From: Streptomyces sp. NBC_00536
GTDB lineage: Bacteria; Actinomycetota; Actinomycetes; Streptomycetales; Streptomycetaceae
DNA: 64,000 nt
NCBI RefSeq assembly: GCF_036346295.1
Contig: NZ_CP107819.1
Span: forward strand, 3,472,001 to 3,536,000
Reading direction: 5' to 3'
Of the stretch, positions 41,991 through 49,611 are shown one piece after another. Position numbers and translations under genes: made by a program. The notes under the pieces are model-generated. The model was not told the origin of the DNA and made no database searches. It worked only from the letters and a program-made list of their open reading frames with translations. Positions within the stretch are counted from its first letter, which is position 1. The number at the start of each line of letters is the position of its first letter.

Positions 41991-42968
41991 ATGACCGACA
42001 CCCCCGCACGGCTGCTGACCCTGCTGTCCCTGCTCCAGACCCCCCGCGAATGGCCCGGGAGCGAGCTGGCGGACCGGCTCGGCGTCAGCTCGCGGACCAT
42101 CCGGCGCGACATCGACCGGCTGCGGGACCTGGGGTACCCGGTCGAGGCCACGCTGGGCGCGGAGGGCGGGTACAGGCTGGTGGCGGGGGCCGCGATGCCG
42201 CCGCTGGTACTGGACGACGAGGAGGCCGTGGCCATCGCGGTCGGGCTGCGGGCCGGGGCCGGGCACGCGATCGAGGGGGTCGAGGAGGCGTCCGTACGGG
42301 CGCTGGCCAAGCTGGAACAGGTACTGCCCTCGCGGCTGCGGCACCGGGTCAGCTCCCTGCAGTCGGCGACGGTCGCCCTGACCCGCGGGGACGGGGCCAG
42401 CATCGACCCGCGGACGCTCACGACGATCGCGTCCGCGACGGCCGGGCAGGAACGGCTGCGGTTCGCCTACCGGGCGGCGGACGGGACCGGGACGCGGCGG
42501 CTGGTGGAACCGAACCGGCTGGTCAGCACCGGGCGGCGGTGGTACCTGGTCGCCTACGACCTCGACCGGGACGACTGGCGGACCTTCCGGGTGGACCGGG
42601 TGAGCGAGCCGTTCGCGACCGGGGCCAGGTTCGCGGCGCGGGAGCTGCCGATGGACGCGGTGGCGTTCGTGGAGCGGGGGCTGCGGCGGGGCGGGGGCGG
42701 GGGGCGGGGGACGTACGAGGTCGAGCTGCACTTCGCGGTGGCGGCGGAGGAGGTGCCGGGCTGGCTGGGGGCGGCGGAGGCCGATCCTGCCGGGGGGTGC
42801 CGGGTGCGGTTCGCCTGCGGCGACGCGCCGGAGTGGCTGGCGGCGCGGCTCGCCCTGACGGGGCTGCCGTTCACCGTCCTGGCGCCGGCGTCCCTGGCCG
42901 CGACCGCGCTGGCGCTGGGCACCCGGCTGTCCGCGTCCGCGGCCCCGTCGGCGTCCGCGCCCGCGTAA
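41991..42968 (+). CDS. WYL-domain transcriptional regulator (HTH_11-WYL)
   Basis: 325 residues. The N-terminal winged helix-turn-helix (RLLTLLSLLQTPREWPGSEL, GVSSRTIRRDIDRLRDLGYP) is followed by a WYL domain (residues ~140-230; RLRFAYRAADG, STGRRWYLVAYDLDRDDWRT FRVDRV) and a WCX-like C-terminal extension (YEVELHFAVAAEEVPGWLG). WYL proteins bind small ligands or nucleic acids and often act as local regulators. It is divergent from the DHA2 exporter. Two regulator domains and no truncation are seen; the last 20 residues are Ala/Ser-rich. Confidence 0.88.
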   Translation: MTDTPARLLTLLSLLQTPREWPGSELADRLGVSSRTIRRDIDRLRDLGYPVEATLGAEGGYRLVAGAAMPPLVLDDEEAVAIAVGLRAGAGHAIEGVEEASVRALAKLEQVLPSRLRHRVSSLQSATVALTRGDGASIDPRTLTTIASATAGQERLRFAYRAADGTGTRRLVEPNRLVSTGRRWYLVAYDLDRDDWRTFRVDRVSEPFATGARFAARELPMDAVAFVERGLRRGGGGGRGTYEVELHFAVAAEEVPGWLGAAEADPAGGCRVRFACGDAPEWLAARLALTGLPFTVLAPASLAATALALGTRLSASAAPSASAPA

Positions 42969-43690
42969 CCGTGGCCCCTGGCCGGGCCGGGCCGGGCCGG
43001 GCCGGGCGCGGTGCGACCACTGGACGCCGTACCCGGCCCCCGTTGCCTCCGGCGGGCCCTCAAACGCCGGGCAGGCTGGAATTGGCTGAGCCTGTGCGCC
43101 CGGTGCGGGCGGGATTTGGCCGGGCCTGTGGGGCCGGTGCGGGCTGCCGGGAGCGAATGTGGCTGGGCCGGTACGACCGTGCGCGCCGTACCCGGCTCCC
43201 GTTGCCTCCGGCGGGCCCTCAAACGCCGGGCAGGCTGGACTTGGCCCGGCCTGTCCGACCGGTGCGGGCGGGATTTGGCCGGGCCCGTACAACCGGTGCG
43301 GGCTGGAATTGGCCGGGCCCGTACAACCGGTGCGGGCTGGGTTTGGCTCCGCCGGTGCGACCGGTGCGGGCTGCCGGGGAAGGTTCCGGGGCCCCGAGGG
43401 GTATTTCAGCCTGCCCGGCGATTGAGGGCCCGCCGGAGGCTGCTGTGGCGGGCACGGCAGCCTCCGGCGGTGGGAAATCCAGCCCGCCCGGCGTTTGAAG
43501 GCCCGCCGGAGGCTGCTGTGGCGGGCACGGCTCGGGGTGGGAAATCCAGCCTGCCCGGCGATTGAGGGCCCGCCGGAGGCTGCGCAGGGGCGTGCGGCCC
43601 GCGGCGGACGATTCGGTCTGCCCGGTGGTGGGGGTGTGGGGGAGCCCCGGCACCCGGGGGGGGTGGGTGCCGGGGCTCGTTCGGGGGGGG
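42969..43690. repeat. 722-bp repeat-filled intergenic region
   Basis: No credible gene. It contains (GGGCC)n at ~42980-43008; palindromic family arms CCTCAAACGCCGGGCAGGCT at ~43055 and ~43217; a minisatellite of ~34-bp units related to GGGCCCGTACAACCGGTGCG between ~43085 and 43375; and three palindrome arms of the GCCCGGCGATTGAGGGCCCG type at ~43415-43580, each followed by GCCGGAGGCTGC. It separates the WYL gene from hrdD, which converge. Confidence 0.75.
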
Positions 43691-44677
43691 TTAGGCGACC
43701 GCGTCGAAGCCCGTGTCGCGGGCCATTCGCTTCAGCTCCAGGAGCGCGTGCTTCTCGATCTGGCGGATCCGCTCGCGCGTCAGCCCGTGCTGCTTGCCGA
43801 CCTCGGTCAGGGTCCGCTCCCGGCCGTCGTCGATCCCGTACCGCATCTTGATGATCGACGCGGTGCGCTGGTCGAGCTTGGCGATCAGGTCCTCCAGCTC
43901 CTCGCTCCGCAGGAGCGACATGACCGACTGCTCCGGCGAGACGGCGGACGTGTCCTCCAGCAGGTCACCGAACTGCGTGTCGCCCTCGTCGTCGACCGCC
44001 ATGTTCAGGCTGACCGGGTCGCGCGCCCAGTCCAGGACGTCACCGACGCGCTTCTCGGTGGAGTCGAGTTCGGCGGCGATCTCCGCGTGCTCCGGGTCGC
44101 GGCCGTTCTCGCGGTTGAACTCGCGCTGCACCCGGCGGATCCGGCCGAGCTCCTCGACCAGGTGGACGGGGAGGCGGATGGTGCGGGACTGGTCGGCGAT
44201 GGAGCGGGTGACGGCCTGGCGGATCCACCACGTGGCGTACGTGGAGAACTTGAAGCCCTTCGCGTAGTCGAACTTCTCGACCGCGCGCACCAGGCCCGCA
44301 TTGCCCTCCTGGATCAGGTCGAGCAGGGGCAGCCCGCTGCGCGGATAGCGCCGGGCCACGGCGACGACGAGGCGCAGGTTCGAGCGGATGAAGACTTCCT
44401 TGGCCCGCTCGCCCTCGGCGGCGAGCAGTTCCAGCTCCTCCGTCGTGGGGAGCGCGTCACCCTCTCGCTCTATCCGGCCGTCGAGGATCTGCTGGGCGTA
44501 CACGCCCGCCTCGATGATCTGGGACAGCTCGACTTCCTTCGCCGCGTCGAGCAGCGGAGTGCGCGCGATCTCGTCCAGGTACATGCCGACCAGGTCGCGA
44601 TCGGCGATCTCCCGGCCCACAGCGCGCGCGCTGCCGGCACTGGAGGACTGACGACGGGCGACGGCGCGGGTTGCCAT
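43691..44677 (-). CDS. hrdD: RNA polymerase group 2 sigma factor HrdD
   Basis: 328 residues. Regions 1.2-2 (DRDLVGMYLDEIARTPLLDA; SNLRLVVAVARRYPRSGLPL; DLIQEGNAGLVRAVEKFDY; FSTYATWWIRQAVTRSIADQ), region 3 (RLPVHLVEELGRIRRVQREF) and region 4 (RTLTEVGKQHGLTRERIRQI EKHALLELKRMA) are complete. The sequence closely matches what I know of S. coelicolor HrdD, a primary-like but dispensable sigma factor. AAGGGAG precedes the ATG. Upstream, a sigma-R consensus promoter is present, in line with hrdD being a known thiol-oxidative-stress target in S. coelicolor. Confidence 0.9.
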   Translation of the reverse strand: MATRAVARRQSSSAGSARAVGREIADRDLVGMYLDEIARTPLLDAAKEVELSQIIEAGVYAQQILDGRIEREGDALPTTEELELLAAEGERAKEVFIRSNLRLVVAVARRYPRSGLPLLDLIQEGNAGLVRAVEKFDYAKGFKFSTYATWWIRQAVTRSIADQSRTIRLPVHLVEELGRIRRVQREFNRENGRDPEHAEIAAELDSTEKRVGDVLDWARDPVSLNMAVDDEGDTQFGDLLEDTSAVSPEQSVMSLLRSEELEDLIAKLDQRTASIIKMRYGIDDGRERTLTEVGKQHGLTRERIRQIEKHALLELKRMARDTGFDAVA

Positions 44678-44760
44678 GCGTGCTCCCTTGCGATGAGTTC
44701 GGTCGCGGTGCGGCTACTGCTGGGTGGGACACTCTCCCGAGTGCCCGCATCCGAAGGAAA

Positions 44761-44788
44761 CAACGACTGGAATCGGGACAGAATTCCC
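44761..44788 (-). promoter_or_regulatory. Sigma-R type promoter of hrdD
   Basis: On the minus strand, GGGAAT (44783-44788) is followed after exactly 18 nt by GTTG (44761-44764), matching the GGAAT-N18-GTT sigma-R consensus, 84 nt upstream of the hrdD start. The rest of the 44678-44996 gap shows no gene. Confidence 0.68.
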
Positions 44789-44996
44789 ACGCCGCATCCT
44801 TTTTTCGAGATCTTGCAGTATCCTGCCCCGCCACGAGGCGGCGCACGAGGCCGTCAGATCCCGCGGAGGCGCAGGTCAGGCCCCGCGGGGCGGTGCCGCT
44901 CACGACTGCTCTCCTCCCCTCAAGACGGCTCGCGAGGGGTTCTGGTTGCCTGCGCGGATGACCGTATTGCCGGAAACGTGAAGACCCCGTAAGCGC

Positions 44997-45040
44997 GAAG
45001 ACCCCCGTCGCGTTCGCACTCGAACGCGACGGGGGTCTTC
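44997..45040 (-). terminator. 20-bp perfect hairpin after the MFS gene
   Basis: GAAGACCCCCGTCGCGTTCG (44997-45016), loop CACT, then its exact complement (45021-45040). It lies 50 bp beyond the exporter stop and upstream of the hrdD promoter region. Confidence 0.85.
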
Positions 45041-45089
45041 CGTCATTCCGTCACTCCGTCATTCCGCCATCCCGCGGTCGGGCCCCGGG

Positions 45090-46622
45090 TCAGTGCGCGA
45101 TGACCGGGATCCGGTTCTCGGCGTCCGCATCCGCGCCCGCACCGCTGGCCGTGGCCCCGGTGTCGGGACGGCCCGTGTTGATCAGGGTCAGCGCGATGAG
45201 CGAGCTGGCGACCAGGATGCCGACCGCCCACCAGATCGCCGAGGAGTAGCCATCGACCATCGCGCGGGCCTGCACCAGCTTCGCAGCGGCGCCGCCACCG
45301 GCCGCCTCGGCGGCGTGCGCGGTCAGGTAGGCCGTGGTGGCGGAGGCGGCGATCGTGTTCAGCAGCGCGGTGCCGATGGCGCCGCCGACCTGCTGCGAGG
45401 TGTTGACCATCGCGGAGGCCACACCGGCGTCGGCCGGGTTCACCCGGTACGTCGCCAGCGACATCGCCGGCATGAACGCCGAGCCCATGCCCAGACCCAG
45501 CAGCAGCTGCGCCGGGAGGATCAGCGCGGGGTAGGAGGAGTCCACCTTCAGCTGGGTCAGCAGGAGCATGCCGGAGGCGGCGACCAGGAAGCCGGGGCCC
45601 ATCAGCAGGCGCGGCGGAACCCGGGTCATCAGGCGGGCGCCGATCTGGGTGGAGCCCGTGATCATGCCGACGATCATCGGCAGGAAGGCGAAGCCGGTCT
45701 CGACGGGCGAGAAGTGCTTCACGGCCTGGAGGTAGTACGTCAGGAAGAGGAACAGGCCGAACATCGCGATGACGGCCAGACCCAGCGAGAGGTACACACC
45801 GCCGCGGTTGCGGTCCATCACGACGCGCAGCGGCAGCAGCGGGGACTTCACCTTCGACTCGACGAGGACGAAGGCGCCCAGCAGCACGGCCGAGCCGACG
45901 AACAGGCCCAGGGTCAGCGGGTCGGTCCAGCCGTGCGCCTCCGGGCGGGTGAAGCCGTACACGAGGGCGACGAGACCGAGGGTGGACAGGACCACGCCCG
46001 GGATGTCGAGCGCGGAGCGGTTGCGGGTGCCGGCGGGCTCGCGGATGACCAGCCAGGCGCCGACGGCCGCGACGACCGCGAACGGGATGTTGACGAAGAA
46101 GGTCCAGCGCCAGTTCAGGTACTCGGTGAGGAAGCCGCCGAGGATCAGGCCGACGGCGCCGCCGCCGCCCGCGATCGCACCGTAGATGCCGAAGGCCTTG
46201 GCCCGCTCCTTGGCGTCGGTGAACATCACCGCGAGGAGGGAGAGCGCGGCGGGCGCGAGCAGCGCGCCGAAGGCACCCTGCAGGGCACGAGCGCCCAGCA
46301 TCATCGCCTCGCCGTTCGCGGCGCCGCCCAGCGCGGAGGCCAGGGCGAAGCCGATCAGACCGACGATGAAGGCGTTCTTGCGGCCCCACAGGTCGGCGAT
46401 CCGGCCGCCGAAGAGGAGGAGTCCGCCGAAGGCGAGGGCGTAGGCGGTGATGACCCACTGGCGGTTGCCGTCGGAGATCCCGAGGTCCAGCTGGGCGGAC
46501 GGCAGGGCGATGTTCACGATGGTCGCGTCGAGGACGACCATCAGCTGCGCCAGGGCTATGAAGACCAGCGCCCGCCAGCGACTGGGGTCAGCCTGCGGCA
46601 GGCTCGCGGCTGTTTTTGACAT
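45090..46622 (-). CDS. MFS drug exporter, DHA2/EmrB-QacA family (second exporter)
   Basis: 510 residues, 14 predicted helices. The start region RWRALVFIALAQLMVVLDAT IVNIALPS, motif A GGRIADLWGRKNAFIVGLIG and motif C-like GAIAGGGGAVGLILGGFLTE are typical. It probably pumps a toxic compound or metabolite out by proton antiport. The start is the ATG at 46620-46622 or a GTG four codons upstream; neither has a strong ribosome-binding site. It lies downstream of the TetR gene on the same strand across a 110-bp gap with AT-richer 9-bp repeats, so it may have its own regulated promoter. Confidence 0.88.
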   Translation of the reverse strand: MSKTAASLPQADPSRWRALVFIALAQLMVVLDATIVNIALPSAQLDLGISDGNRQWVITAYALAFGGLLLFGGRIADLWGRKNAFIVGLIGFALASALGGAANGEAMMLGARALQGAFGALLAPAALSLLAVMFTDAKERAKAFGIYGAIAGGGGAVGLILGGFLTEYLNWRWTFFVNIPFAVVAAVGAWLVIREPAGTRNRSALDIPGVVLSTLGLVALVYGFTRPEAHGWTDPLTLGLFVGSAVLLGAFVLVESKVKSPLLPLRVVMDRNRGGVYLSLGLAVIAMFGLFLFLTYYLQAVKHFSPVETGFAFLPMIVGMITGSTQIGARLMTRVPPRLLMGPGFLVAASGMLLLTQLKVDSSYPALILPAQLLLGLGMGSAFMPAMSLATYRVNPADAGVASAMVNTSQQVGGAIGTALLNTIAASATTAYLTAHAAEAAGGGAAAKLVQARAMVDGYSSAIWWAVGILVASSLIALTLINTGRPDTGATASGAGADADAENRIPVIAH

Positions 46623-46670
46623 GGGGGTACCCACTTCACGGTGCGAAATGACTTAAATGAGCGGAATGAG

Positions 46671-46706
46671 GTGAATCGCGCGAATCAGGCGAATCAGGTG
46701 AATGAC
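46671..46706. repeat. Four 9-bp near-repeats in the exporter's promoter gap
   Basis: GTGAATCGC, GCGAATCAG, GCGAATCAG, GTGAATGAC in direct tandem. They lie between the TetR stop and the exporter start. They may be a regulatory array; no matching known consensus is recognised. Confidence 0.5.
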
Positions 46707-46732
46707 TATTTTTGATGACTGCTCGTGCGGCG

Positions 46733-47467
46733 TCACATGGTTTTCTGCCTCAGGTCTTCGAGCGTGGCCGGGGAACCCGGCAGCCCGGAGCGGCCCGGAG
46801 CCCGCAACCCGTCCAGGAACAGCTGGAGATGGCGGTGGGCGAAGCTGTCCGCGTCGAGGCAGACGATGCCCGGCAGCGGGCGGCTGAGCTGGGAGAGCGC
46901 GATCATCAGATCGCCTGCGGCGATGTCGGTGCGCACCAGTCCGGCGCGCTGCCCGGCGGCCAGCAGTTTCTCCACGGCCTCACCCAACGCGTCGCGCGCG
47001 GCGAGGAGTTCGGGGTTCTCGCGGTCGAAGTCCCCCGCGAGCATGGGACACAGGGCGCCGATCCGCTCGTCGGCGGCGGCGTGCGTGAAGTGGCAGAGGG
47101 CGTCGAAGGCATCGAAGGCGTCGATGACGCCGTCTCCGTCCGCCGTCGCGGCGGCGAGGGCGTCCTCGGCGTGGGCGGCGACCCGGTCCATGACGAAGAG
47201 CACCACCCGGTGGACGAGGTCCGCCCGCTCGGGGAAGTGCCGGTAGAGGGTGGCGTTGCCGATGCCCGCGCGGCGCGCGATCTCGTCCAGCGGGGCGTGC
47301 GCCCCGAACTCGACGAACATCTCGCGGGCCGCCAGCAGGATCCGCTCGCGGTTGCGCACGGCGTCCGCGCGCGGGCGCGGCACCCGCTCCCCGGCGGCCT
47401 CCGACAGGTCCAGCGGGGCGGCCGGGGCCACGAGCTCCGCGGGCGGGGTGCTCGACGAACGCTTCAC
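46733..47467 (-). CDS. TetR-family transcriptional regulator
   Basis: 244 residues. The DNA-binding domain (residues ~33-80) shows RADAVRNRERILLAAREMFV, DEIARRAGIGNATLYRHFPE and RADLVHRVV. The C-terminal ligand domain has the CHFTHAAADERIGALCPMLA block. I chose the GTG at 47465-47467 because GGGAGG is 6-7 nt upstream on its strand. It precedes an MFS exporter on the same strand and is divergent from an M6 protease. Two matching palindromes in the divergent region are likely its operators, making the exporter, the protease and itself possible targets. Confidence 0.9.
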   Translation of the reverse strand: MKRSSSTPPAELVAPAAPLDLSEAAGERVPRPRADAVRNRERILLAAREMFVEFGAHAPLDEIARRAGIGNATLYRHFPERADLVHRVVLFVMDRVAAHAEDALAAATADGDGVIDAFDAFDALCHFTHAAADERIGALCPMLAGDFDRENPELLAARDALGEAVEKLLAAGQRAGLVRTDIAAGDLMIALSQLSRPLPGIVCLDADSFAHRHLQLFLDGLRAPGRSGLPGSPATLEDLRQKTM

Positions 47468-47554
47468 TCCTGGCCTCCCTGATGTCCGTACCGCCTGCCA
47501 CTGCGGCAACTGCGGCGACTACGCCGATTGCTTCGCTTGCCTGGCCGCCATAAC

Positions 47555-47610
47555 CGGGGAGGCAGTCCCCGCTTACGTCGACTCACATGCAAACGGGGAT
47601 TCGGTCCCCG
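47555..47610. promoter_or_regulatory. Twin palindromic operators upstream of the TetR gene
   Basis: CGGGGAGGCAGTCCCCG (47555-47571) and CGGGGATTCGGTCCCCG (47594-47610) share CGGGGA-N5-TCCCCG, with centres 39 bp apart. The flanks AAC...GTT extend the match. The sites lie in the 302-bp gap between the TetR gene and the divergent M6 protease, the expected place for TetR autoregulation. Confidence 0.68.
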
Positions 47611-47769
47611 GTTATTTCACCCTCCCGTGTGACCTGGGTCACATCAATGCGGGGTCCCGGTGCCCGGATGGCCGCTCCCGGCGCGCGGGCGCGCCGCACC
47701 CGTCGGAGGGTGATCGCACAGAGCGCAGACCGGACCCGGCCGGCTGCCGCGGACCCGAAGGCGCTCTCC

Positions 47770-49047
47770 ATGCCGCAGATCCGCCACCGGATACGCACAC
47801 CCCGCCGCGCCAGCGCCTACATCGGCCTCACCGTGCTCGCCATCGGCATCACGGCGACCGCCGGGGTCGGCATATCCAGCCGGACGCACACCGCGGCCGG
47901 CCCCGTGGCCGCGTCCAACGAATCGGTCCTCGCGCCCTGCCGGATCTCCGGCGCCATGGGCGTGCAGATGTCCGAGGGGCTGCCGACCGCACCCGGGTAC
48001 TCGCGCTCGACCGGCGAGGTCCGCGCGCTCAACCTGATGATCGACTTCCCGGACGCCAAGGGCGAGGGCCCGGCCCTGGACCGGCTGTCCGAGTTCTTCC
48101 CGCAGACCTCCGACTGGTTCCGCACCAGCTCGTACAGGCGGCTCACCTACAAGCCCGAGGCCCCGATACGCACCTGGCTGCGGATGCCGATGCCGTTCTC
48201 GGCGTACGGCATCGAGCGCGGATCCGCCTACGAGCCCGGCTACCGCCAGCTCGTCGAGCACATAGCCCGGGCCGCCGACGCCCAGGTGGACTTCAGCCGG
48301 TACGACCTGATCAACATCCTGGTCACGCCGAACGCCGGGCCGTCCGCCCTCGACACGGTGCTCTCGGTGACCTTCTCCGGCAACGGCGAGGCGCCGATGG
48401 CCGACGGCGTGCCGCTCGCGAACACGTCCTTCGTCTACAGCCGCCAGGACGACGGCTCCGGCTCGTACCGCGAGACCGGCTACCGGGTGCTCCCGCACGA
48501 GAACGGCCACGTCTTCGGGCTCCCCGACCTCTACACCCAGGACGGCGGGGGCTCCGTCGGCCACTGGGACATCATGAGCGAGGACTGGGGCTCCAACAAC
48601 GACCTGCTGGGCTGGCACAAGTGGAAGCTCGGCTGGCTGGACACGAGCCAGATCAGCTGCGCCGCGAAGTCCGGAACCAGCGACCACATCCTGTCGCCGC
48701 TCGCCGTCGAGGGCGGTACGAAGCTGGCCTTCGTGCCGACCTCGGACAGTGCCGGGTATGCCGTGGAGGTGCGGACGAAGGCCGGGAACGACGAGGCCGT
48801 CTGCAAACCCGGGGTCCTCATCTACAAGGTGGACTCCCAGGTGGACACCGGCCGCGGCCCGGTCACGGTCGCCGACAGCACGGCGGGCAGCGGCGGCTGT
48901 ACCCGGCGGTCCAATGTGCACGGCGAACTCTCCGACGCGCCCTACAAGCCGGGCGAGACCTTCACCGACAAGGCGGCGGGCATCAGCATCTCGGTGGTCG
49001 GCGAACTCCGCACCGGCAACTACCAGGTCCGCATCACCCGGCCGTAG
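47770..49047 (+). CDS. Secreted M6-family (immune inhibitor A-like) zinc metalloprotease
   Basis: 425 residues. Basic N-terminus, then a single hydrophobic segment (ASAYIGLTVLAIGITATAGV) acting as signal or anchor. The zinc motif HENGHVFGLPD (His243, Glu244, His247) with the following HWDIMSEDWGSNN is characteristic of M6 peptidases. LMIDFPDAKGEGPALDRLSE FF earlier is the family's pro/edge strand. The C-terminus is beta-rich with three Cys. It should cleave proteins outside the cell. I chose the ATG at 47770, with GAAGG 8 nt upstream; a longer reading frame starting at 47587 would cross the operators. Confidence 0.85.
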   Translation: MPQIRHRIRTPRRASAYIGLTVLAIGITATAGVGISSRTHTAAGPVAASNESVLAPCRISGAMGVQMSEGLPTAPGYSRSTGEVRALNLMIDFPDAKGEGPALDRLSEFFPQTSDWFRTSSYRRLTYKPEAPIRTWLRMPMPFSAYGIERGSAYEPGYRQLVEHIARAADAQVDFSRYDLINILVTPNAGPSALDTVLSVTFSGNGEAPMADGVPLANTSFVYSRQDDGSGSYRETGYRVLPHENGHVFGLPDLYTQDGGGSVGHWDIMSEDWGSNNDLLGWHKWKLGWLDTSQISCAAKSGTSDHILSPLAVEGGTKLAFVPTSDSAGYAVEVRTKAGNDEAVCKPGVLIYKVDSQVDTGRGPVTVADSTAGSGGCTRRSNVHGELSDAPYKPGETFTDKAAGISISVVGELRTGNYQVRITRP

Positions 49048-49130
49048 CGGTGCCGACCCCGCGGGAGGGGCCCCGGGAGGAGGTACCGGCCTGGCCTCTC
49101 GGCCTGGCCTCTCGGCCTGGCTCGTCCCTG

Positions 49131-49369
49131 GGCCTCCCTGGGCGCAGCCAATCCCAGCCCCTCCCGGGCCGCCCTGGCGCAGCCAAACCCAGCCCCTCCC
49201 GGGCCGCCCTGGCGCAGCCAAACCCAGCCCCTCCCGGGCCGCCCTGGCGCAGCCAAACCCAGCCCCTCCCGGGCCGCCCTGGCGCAGCCAAACCCAGCCC
49301 CTCCCGGGCCGCCCTGGCGCAGCCAAACCCAGCCCCTCCCGGGCCGCCCTGGCGCAGCCAAACCCAGCC
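49131..49369. repeat. Minisatellite of 35-bp units
   Basis: The unit begins GGGCCGCCCTGGCGCAGCCA and ends AACCCAGCCCCTCCC. Five perfect copies span 49166-49340, with a degenerate copy before and a partial one after. The last runs straight into a palindromic-family arm at 49366. Its GGCGCAGCCAAACCCAGCC part matches the flank of the palindromic family at 461 and inside fruA. It is non-coding (35 bp is not a multiple of three). Confidence 0.88.
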
Positions 49370-49506
49370 TCGCCGGCGTTTGAGGCGCCCCCGGAGGGTC
49401 CACCGAGCCGCAGGCCCCCACTGGACCGGCGGACCCACGGGCTGGGGCTTGGGGGCCGGGTGCGGCTCTCCTGCCCTCCGGGGGCGCCTCAAACGCCGGC
49501 GAGGCT
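49366..49506. repeat. 33-bp perfect inverted repeat of the palindromic family
   Basis: The arm at 49366-49398 (core GCCGGCGTTTGAGGCGCCCC) is the exact reverse complement of 49474-49506, with a 75-nt loop. It lies between the M6 protease and the serine hydrolase and could act as the protease terminator. A single arm, one base different, is found at 58336-58368. Confidence 0.9.
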
Positions 49507-49611
49507 GAGATGCCGCCCAGTGGCGGTGGTGGAAGGCGCTGCCGCGCGGGCCTCCGGGGGCGGGGCTACGGTGAGGGTGTTGATTTGGCCGTCGGCCATC
49601 GGGAGGCCCGC

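Noticed and set aside
49131..49369. Possible CRISPR array
   Set aside because: Units are contiguous 35-bp copies without spacers, and no cas genes are present.
49034..49492. Minus-strand frames encoding tryptophan/glycine-rich repeats over the minisatellite
   Set aside because: The 35-bp unit is open in several frames by composition; no ribosome-binding site, and unit length breaks the peptide period.
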